A stretch of DNA of 64,000 bases, from NCBI GenBank assembly GCA_943789375.1, contig CALSTX010000006.1, positions 111,022 to 175,021 of the forward strand. The letters are read 5' to 3'. Shown here one piece after another: positions 57,918-64,000 of the stretch (position 1 is the first letter of the stretch; every line of letters starts with the position of its first letter). The translations under genes and the position numbers were made by a program. Source of the stretch: an uncultured Opitutales bacterium. GTDB taxonomy: Bacteria; Verrucomicrobiota; Verrucomicrobiia; Opitutales; Seribacteraceae. The notes under the pieces are model-generated. The model was not told the origin of the DNA. It saw nothing but the letters and a program-made list of their open reading frames with translations, and did no database searches.

Positions 57918-59636
57918 ATGAACTCCACTGATGAATTCTTAATCGACGCCTTCAAGCAACAAGGTTTGATTACTGATGATATTATTTCAGAGGTGGAGGA
58001 AGGATTGTCTGCCCAGGCAGATGGGCAATTAACTGATCAAGACCAGATGCTCATGGAAGCCCTGCTTTCTCGTATCGGATTGCCCCACCAAGATGTGGTT
58101 GATTTCTTGGCCGCTGAGTTAAACATGGAGGCGGTCGATATGTCACAAATTGACCCACCAGCTGAAATTATATCTTTACTACAAGCTACTTGGGCTAGGC
58201 AGTATGAAGCTTTTCCGATTGCAGCAAGCACCACGGAGGTCGAAATCGTTTTTGGCAATCCGCTTAACGAAGACGGGTTGGAAAACCTGACACATCTATT
58301 GGGTAAAGCTATCTACCCCAAAATTGCTTACAGAGGTGATGTGCTTAAGGCAATTGATACGGCATATGGATCAGCTGAAGAACGGAAAATGGATGAGTTT
58401 TTCGAGGGCGTAGAGAGTGAAAATATTGAAATTGGGGACGGGGTCAGACCGGAAGATGTCAGCGAAGAAGACGCCCCTATCATCAAGTATGTTCATTCGG
58501 TGATTAAAGATGCATTGGAGATGCGGGCTTCAGATATTCATATGGAGCCGTTGGAGAAAAAATTTAGAATTCGTTTCCGTGTGGACGGTAGGTTGCAGGA
58601 GCAGCCTGACCCGCCTAAGCGGCTCCAACCTGCTATTATTTCAAGGACTAAGCTCATGGCGAATGTGAGTTTGGCTGAGAAAAGAGTTCCTTTAGATGGG
58701 CGTATCAATGTGAAGGTCGGAGATAAAGTAATTGATCTGCGTGTTTCTACCCTGCCTACCGTGCATGGCGAAAGCATTGTTATGCGTATATTGGATAAGG
58801 AGAGTCTTAGTTTAGGCCTTCCCCAGTTGGGTTTTTTCTCCGATGATCAAACTGTTTTTGAAAAAGTAATTAATATGCCTGACGGTATATTTTTAGTTAC
58901 GGGGCCGACAGGTTCTGGTAAATCTACGACTTTATATTCTGCGTTAAATGTAATTAACCAGTCTGATCGTAAGATTATCACAGTTGAAGATCCAGTGGAG
59001 TATGAAGTGTCTGGTATCAATCAGGTTCAGGTGAGGTCTGAGGTCGGAATGACCTTCTCTGCTGCCCTGCGTGCCATGCTCCGGCAGGCTCCAAACATTG
59101 TGATGGTCGGTGAGATTCGAGACCTGGAGACTGCGGAAATTGCGATTAATGCATCCCTTACCGGGCATATGGTTTTCAGTACCTTGCATACCAATGATGC
59201 ACCAAGTGCGGTATCTCGCTTAGTTGATATGGGGGTGAAACCCTTTTTGGTTTCTGCATCATTACGAGCTGCGCTTGCCCAAAGACTGGTACGGTCAATT
59301 TGTCAGAATTGTAAGCAACCCTATGAACCGCAAGCTAGTGAGTTATCAGTTTTGGGTATAAATGCTGAACAAGCAGCCAATGCCAGTTTCATGGAAGGGG
59401 CGGGGTGCGACAAGTGTGGAGGTAATGGATTTAGAGGTCGTAAGGGTGTGTTTGAAATTTTTACGGTCAACCAAGAGTTGGAAGAAATGATTTACCACAA
59501 TGTAAGCATTGTGGATCTGCGAAAGAAAGCCAGGGAAATGGGTATGCGCACCATGAGAGAAGATGGCTTTCGTAAGGTACTTGCCGGGGTGACTACCTTG
59601 AGCGAAGTTATGCTTGTAACCACGGAAGAGGAGTAA
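57918..59636 (+). CDS. PilB/GspE family secretion ATPase (copy 1)
   Basis: [84 protein letters not shown]. Confidence 0.92.
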   Translation: MNSTDEFLIDAFKQQGLITDDIISEVEEGLSAQADGQLTDQDQMLMEALLSRIGLPHQDVVDFLAAELNMEAVDMSQIDPPAEIISLLQATWARQYEAFPIAASTTEVEIVFGNPLNEDGLENLTHLLGKAIYPKIAYRGDVLKAIDTAYGSAEERKMDEFFEGVESENIEIGDGVRPEDVSEEDAPIIKYVHSVIKDALEMRASDIHMEPLEKKFRIRFRVDGRLQEQPDPPKRLQPAIISRTKLMANVSLAEKRVPLDGRINVKVGDKVIDLRVSTLPTVHGESIVMRILDKESLSLGLPQLGFFSDDQTVFEKVINMPDGIFLVTGPTGSGKSTTLYSALNVINQSDRKIITVEDPVEYEVSGINQVQVRSEVGMTFSAALRAMLRQAPNIVMVGEIRDLETAEIAINASLTGHMVFSTLHTNDAPSAVSRLVDMGVKPFLVSASLRAALAQRLVRSICQNCKQPYEPQASELSVLGINAEQAANASFMEGAGCDKCGGNGFRGRKGVFEIFTVNQELEEMIYHNVSIVDLRKKAREMGMRTMREDGFRKVLAGVTTLSEVMLVTTEEE

Positions 59637-59642
59637 TTGATT

Positions 59643-61337
59643 ATGTTGTATATCGATTATAATTCTACTCTTCGTGACATTTTTAATCAGGTTGAAGGTA
59701 TCTCGCAGCATGGTCTTGATGAATTATACAACCAGGAGGTTAAAGAGGGTAAAAGATCTTTTGCCGAATCTATTATTAGTTCGGGACTGGCCTCAAAGGA
59801 AGACATTTTCAGTCTTGTTTCAGAATACCTTGGTTGTGAATTGCAGGTTGGAGATGTTGGTGAAATCGATCCTGATACTTTACGGGTGATAGAGCCAGAT
59901 ATCGCAAGGCAGTATGGGATTGTACCTCTGTACTTATCGGAAGGTGGTGTCCACTTTCTTGCGTCAGACCCATTTAATTCATCGATTATTGATGATCTTA
60001 CTTTTGCATTGGATTTAGAAATTTTCCTGGTTGTTTGTGACCCGGACCATCTTAGTACACTGCTAGATCACTATTATCCTTCCGAGGAGAACTCCATTCA
60101 GGATTTACTGGGAGATGAAGGATTTGATGAATTTGAAAATTTAGACGATACCAAGGAATCTGATTTAACTCAGGCGGCTAATGAGACACCCATTATTCGG
60201 TTCGTTAATTTAGTCATACAGCAAGCCATCCGAGCCCAGGCCTCTGACATTCATTTCGAACCTTTTGAGCAAGAGTTCAGGATTCGTTATCGCGTGGATG
60301 GAGCCTTATATGAAATGTCTCCCCCTCCCAAAAGCTTGGCTTTGCCGGTTATTTCAAGAATTAAAGTAATTGCGGAGCTTAACATTGCCGAGCATCGGAT
60401 TCCTCAGGATGGAAGAATTAAGATGACCATCGAGGGCAGGGCGGTTGACTTGCGTGTTTCTACTTTGCCCACCCAGTTTGGGGAAAGTGTTGTGCTTCGG
60501 GTACTTGATAAATCTGCAGTTAATTTGGACCTGGATAGCCTGGGGTTACCGGAAAATGTAAAGACCGGCATCCGCGATGCCGTTCGCCGACCCAATGGCA
60601 TCTTCATTGTTACGGGGCCAACGGGTTCAGGGAAAACCACAACCCTCTACAGCGCGCTTAAAGAAGTAAACCAAATGCATACAAAATTACTCACGGCGGA
60701 AGATCCTGTGGAGTATGAAATTGAAGGTATAATGCAGGTTCCCGTTAACCACCAAGTAGGCCTGGACTTTTCTCGGGCACTTCGGGCATTTTTACGGCAA
60801 GATCCGGACAAAATTATGGTTGGTGAGATTCGTGACATTGAAACGGCGAGGATTGCAGTTCAGGCATCTCTTACAGGGCATGTTGTGTTGAGTACCTTAC
60901 ACACAAACGATGCCCCAGGTGCGGTTACCCGACTGGTTGATATGGGGCTACAACCTTTCTTGCTATCTGCATCCTTGGAGTTTGTTCTTGCCCAGCGTTT
61001 GGTCCGTAAAATTTGTTCAGATTGCAGGCAGGAGTTTACGCCTAAGAAAGACTTAATTGAAAACCTTGGACTTAATCCCAACGAGCTCGGAGAAAGAAAG
61101 TTTTTCTTTGGTGGTGGTTGCGATACTTGTAATCAATCTGGATACCGGGGGCGAACCGGTTTATTTGAAATGATCAAGGTAACCGACACCTTTAGGGAGA
61201 TGATCAACTCAGGAGCGGCTACCATGGTTCTTCGACAATGTGCGATCGAGCAGGGGATGAGAACCCTCCGGGAAGATGGCTTGCGTTCAGTTTTTGACGG
61301 TGAAAGTACCGTTGAGGAAGTTTTGAAATATACTTAG
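59643..61337 (+). CDS. PilB/GspE family secretion ATPase (copy 2)
   Basis: [85 protein letters not shown]. Confidence 0.92.
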   Translation: MLYIDYNSTLRDIFNQVEGISQHGLDELYNQEVKEGKRSFAESIISSGLASKEDIFSLVSEYLGCELQVGDVGEIDPDTLRVIEPDIARQYGIVPLYLSEGGVHFLASDPFNSSIIDDLTFALDLEIFLVVCDPDHLSTLLDHYYPSEENSIQDLLGDEGFDEFENLDDTKESDLTQAANETPIIRFVNLVIQQAIRAQASDIHFEPFEQEFRIRYRVDGALYEMSPPPKSLALPVISRIKVIAELNIAEHRIPQDGRIKMTIEGRAVDLRVSTLPTQFGESVVLRVLDKSAVNLDLDSLGLPENVKTGIRDAVRRPNGIFIVTGPTGSGKTTTLYSALKEVNQMHTKLLTAEDPVEYEIEGIMQVPVNHQVGLDFSRALRAFLRQDPDKIMVGEIRDIETARIAVQASLTGHVVLSTLHTNDAPGAVTRLVDMGLQPFLLSASLEFVLAQRLVRKICSDCRQEFTPKKDLIENLGLNPNELGERKFFFGGGCDTCNQSGYRGRTGLFEMIKVTDTFREMINSGAATMVLRQCAIEQGMRTLREDGLRSVFDGESTVEEVLKYT

Positions 61338-61357
61338 AATTCAACAGGATTATAGAC

Positions 61358-62674
61358 ATGCCAATTTTTCAATATGTTGCGACAGACCAAACGGGAGCCC
61401 AAAGTCAGGGTAACTATGAAGCCGAAAATGAAGAGCAGGCCAATGCTCAACTCGCGCAATATGGACTTACCGTGACCCAACTAGTGCCTTACCAGGCTGC
61501 TCCAGAAGTCCCAAGTCCAGTGCAGCCCAAAAAGAAAGCAAAAAAGAAAAAAGAAAAGGCTCCCAAGCAAGTCAGTCCCTCCAAAAAGAAGAAGAAGGGT
61601 GGCTTGCTTGCCATGGAAATTGGGGGAGGACCCACAAGTGAAGACATTTCTATTTTTACCCGCCAAATGTCAACTCTGGTCCATGCGGGGCTACCTTTAC
61701 TTCGAAGCCTCGAGGTGATGATTAAGCAGCAGGAGAAAAAGCCAAAGTTTAAAGCTATGCTGGAAGCTATTTCTGAAAAAGTTTCTTCGGGAGGAAACCT
61801 TTCCGATGGGTTGGCGATGTATCCCAAGACCTTTGATAATCTTTATGTAAATATGGTAAAGGCAGGGGAAGCGGGGGGAGTGCTGGAGCTTGTTCTCGAC
61901 CGCCTTGCCCAGTTTCAGGAGAAATCAATACGGACGATAAAAAAGGTAAAGTCTGCCATGATTTATCCCAGTGTAATTATGTTTGTTGCCGTTGGTATCG
62001 TTACCTTGCTTATGATGGTGGTGGTTCCTCAATTCCAAACTATTTTTGAACAAATGTTGCGCGGTGCACCTTTGCCGGGTCCAACTCAAATTGTGATTGG
62101 CATTAGTGAATTATTTTCAACTCACCCCATCTTGGTGCTCGGTGGTATGGGTGGCACTGTGGGCGGGTTATTGCTGTTTAAGAAAACTAAAATGGGGGCA
62201 AAGGCATTTGACTGGCTTGGGTTAAATGTACCTGCGGTCCGTGACGTTGTGGGCAAATCCAATATTTCTCGTATTACCCGAACCTTTGGAACTTTAATGA
62301 GCAGCGGAGTTCCCATATTGCAGGCCCTTCAAATTACCCGAGATACTCTTTCCAATACCTTTTTTATCAATGCCATGGGCAATGTGCATGATTCTGTGCG
62401 CGATGGGGAAGCGATGGCTGTACAAATGGGGAGAGAAACCGTTTTTCCAACGATGGTTACCAGCATGGTTGAAATCGGGGAAGAGACCGGTGAACTGCCA
62501 GATATGTTAACCCGTATTGCAGATAATTATGACGAAGATGTGGATAATGCGGTGGCAGGTATGACTTCACTAATCGAGCCGGTAATGATCGTCTTTCTCG
62601 CAGTTGCGGTTGGCTTCATTGTGATCGCTTTGTTTTTACCCATTGTCGCAATTATTGAAACAATCGGTAAATAA
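61358..62674 (+). CDS. PilC/GspF family inner-membrane platform protein
   Basis: MPIFQYVATDQTGAQSQGNYEAENEEQANAQLAQYGL, DISIFTRQMSTLVHAGLPLLRSLEV, VTSMVEIGEETGELPDMLTRIADNYDEDVD. Confidence 0.92.
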   Translation: MPIFQYVATDQTGAQSQGNYEAENEEQANAQLAQYGLTVTQLVPYQAAPEVPSPVQPKKKAKKKKEKAPKQVSPSKKKKKGGLLAMEIGGGPTSEDISIFTRQMSTLVHAGLPLLRSLEVMIKQQEKKPKFKAMLEAISEKVSSGGNLSDGLAMYPKTFDNLYVNMVKAGEAGGVLELVLDRLAQFQEKSIRTIKKVKSAMIYPSVIMFVAVGIVTLLMMVVVPQFQTIFEQMLRGAPLPGPTQIVIGISELFSTHPILVLGGMGGTVGGLLLFKKTKMGAKAFDWLGLNVPAVRDVVGKSNISRITRTFGTLMSSGVPILQALQITRDTLSNTFFINAMGNVHDSVRDGEAMAVQMGRETVFPTMVTSMVEIGEETGELPDMLTRIADNYDEDVDNAVAGMTSLIEPVMIVFLAVAVGFIVIALFLPIVAIIETIGK

Positions 62675-62690
62675 ATTATCTTCCCGGTTC

Positions 62691-63950
62691 CTACGGGTCG
62701 ATTTGATTTTCCTGTTGCCAAGCATCTGATCCATCCGGATCAACCTGTTGCCAAGTTTGAAGTACTTGTTTAATCGCTTTTTTGCGTGCTCCCGGTTCCA
62801 CGATCGATAAAGCCCATCCCGCGGCTCCTTCTGGGTCACGTCCACTTATTCGGTTTACAAATTCACCAACAACAGGGTCTAAGGAAGAGGAGGGGGGGAA
62901 ACTGTTCAACCATTTAGCAGTGGAAACCGGGTCTACTAATGCCCACTTGGAGGTCAGTTGTTTCATCGCGTAGCTCTGCTTTTCTTGGTCATTTATGTCA
63001 GATACCCAGCTAGAAGCGTCCTCCGGTGACTGTGATACCCATTGGGTGAGTAGATTATCCATAACCCTTTGATTGGCGGGATCTGAGGGCATAGATTCAA
63101 CCCACTGAGCAGTTCCAGTTAAATCATTACGGGCAATCCGAGCACCTACTTGACCCAGGATTGTTTCTCGCAGTCTCGGGTCACTATCGGGGAATTGATT
63201 TGCCCATTCAATGGCTTCAGCTGTGCTTTTTTTTGAATATTCTTGTGCCAAAAAAGTGGAGCTTTGCCATAAGGCGTTACCGGTAGGCAAGTCCCAGAGC
63301 ATAAGGTTCGCAGCATGCAGGTCTTTTTCTGCGACTCCTTTAATGATGCCAATAAGGTAAGGGTTGTCCTTTGGGCTTTGGGCTGGATTGTTTGCCTTAG
63401 CCCAGGCTAGGGCAGCATCGCTGTCTTGAGTTGCCCATCCTGCTAAGGCTTCAGATATACCAAACCTCCTTTCACTTTTTTCATCGAGGTTATCCTGTGC
63501 ATAACGAAGAGCTGCCTCTGGGTCGATGGCCGACCAACTCCTCATGAGTAATTTCATTTCCAAATGTCTTCCGTAGCCAGCTGGGAGTGCCTCAAATGCA
63601 CCGACGACATCTGCAATATTTGTTTGATCCATAGACCGCAAAGCATCTAGGTAAGAACCCATTCGCTCTAAAATACCTGCTCCTTTCATTATTCGGATGA
63701 GGTTTGGTGGAAGAGCAGGAGAGGTAACCTTCTTGGTTTCTGCCAGTCCATTCTGTCCCTGTTTTGAAGTGGACTTATTCGAGTTAGAAGCTGGGGCGGA
63801 GGATATTGGCCTTGGAATGTTCTTACTTAAGCCATCATACTTTTCATCAAAATGTGAATTACTGATATCCTTGCCGGTATGTATACCAAGGTAAAAAACC
63901 AACCCCAAAGACAAAGCCCAAGGTAATCCGATTTTAAAAAATACATTCAT
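62691..63950 (-). CDS. alpha-helical repeat protein with N-terminal membrane anchor
   Basis: N-terminal TM; recurring W..x..DPxxAxxWA units (WSAIDPEAALRYA, WATQDSDAALAWAKANNP, WVSQSPEDASSWV, WALVDPVSTAKWLNSFP, DPEGAAGWA). Confidence 0.65.
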   Translation of the reverse strand: MNVFFKIGLPWALSLGLVFYLGIHTGKDISNSHFDEKYDGLSKNIPRPISSAPASNSNKSTSKQGQNGLAETKKVTSPALPPNLIRIMKGAGILERMGSYLDALRSMDQTNIADVVGAFEALPAGYGRHLEMKLLMRSWSAIDPEAALRYAQDNLDEKSERRFGISEALAGWATQDSDAALAWAKANNPAQSPKDNPYLIGIIKGVAEKDLHAANLMLWDLPTGNALWQSSTFLAQEYSKKSTAEAIEWANQFPDSDPRLRETILGQVGARIARNDLTGTAQWVESMPSDPANQRVMDNLLTQWVSQSPEDASSWVSDINDQEKQSYAMKQLTSKWALVDPVSTAKWLNSFPPSSSLDPVVGEFVNRISGRDPEGAAGWALSIVEPGARKKAIKQVLQTWQQVDPDGSDAWQQENQIDP

Positions 63951-64000
63951 GATGATGAATTACGATACTTGCCTGTATGAAAAAGAGCAAGATCGATACA

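Noticed and set aside
1-64000. CRISPR arrays, prophage, transposons, BGCs
   Set aside because: No regular direct repeats, transposase, integrase, phage structural or NRPS/PKS signatures were seen in the ORF translations.

Overview
The window is bacterial chromosome of Verrucomicrobia-like character (an inference from gene content and protein style; no database search was run). It opens inside malate dehydrogenase. Main blocks: (1) rsfS-nadD plus an EIIA/diadenylate-cyclase fusion and a lone nuoA. (2) A type II secretion-like locus, gspG-H-I-J-K-L-M-D-(C-like)-E-F, at 4.5-15.9 kb. Its GspE ATPase has a complete response-regulator receiver domain inserted in its N-terminal MshEN/GspE_N-like domain. 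(3) uvrB, a DAACS symporter, a HAD phosphatase and a TIR-TM-TPR protein. (4) A FecR/outer-membrane barrel/FecR-like cassette. (5) sodB, tadA, infA, cysK, dtd. (6) An accessory block at 32.5-38.5 kb with two related lipoproteins, a tandem coiled-coil pair, a glycosyltransferase and a frameshifted Gfo/Idh oxidoreductase. (7) pgi, ilvD, pheA, nrdR, pabA/trpG and an arginine cluster argC-J-B-D-F-G. (8) rplM-rpsI, htpG and a J-domain protein. (9) coaE-rho, with Rho carrying a long low-complexity N-terminal extension. (10) Two tandem PilB/GspE ATPases plus a PilC. Two tRNAs (Leu-CAA, Tyr-GUA) and one strong terminator are visible. No rRNA, CRISPR array, transposase or prophage was recognised. The strongest candidates for something undescribed are the receiver-domain insertion in GspE and the EIIA-DAC fusion.
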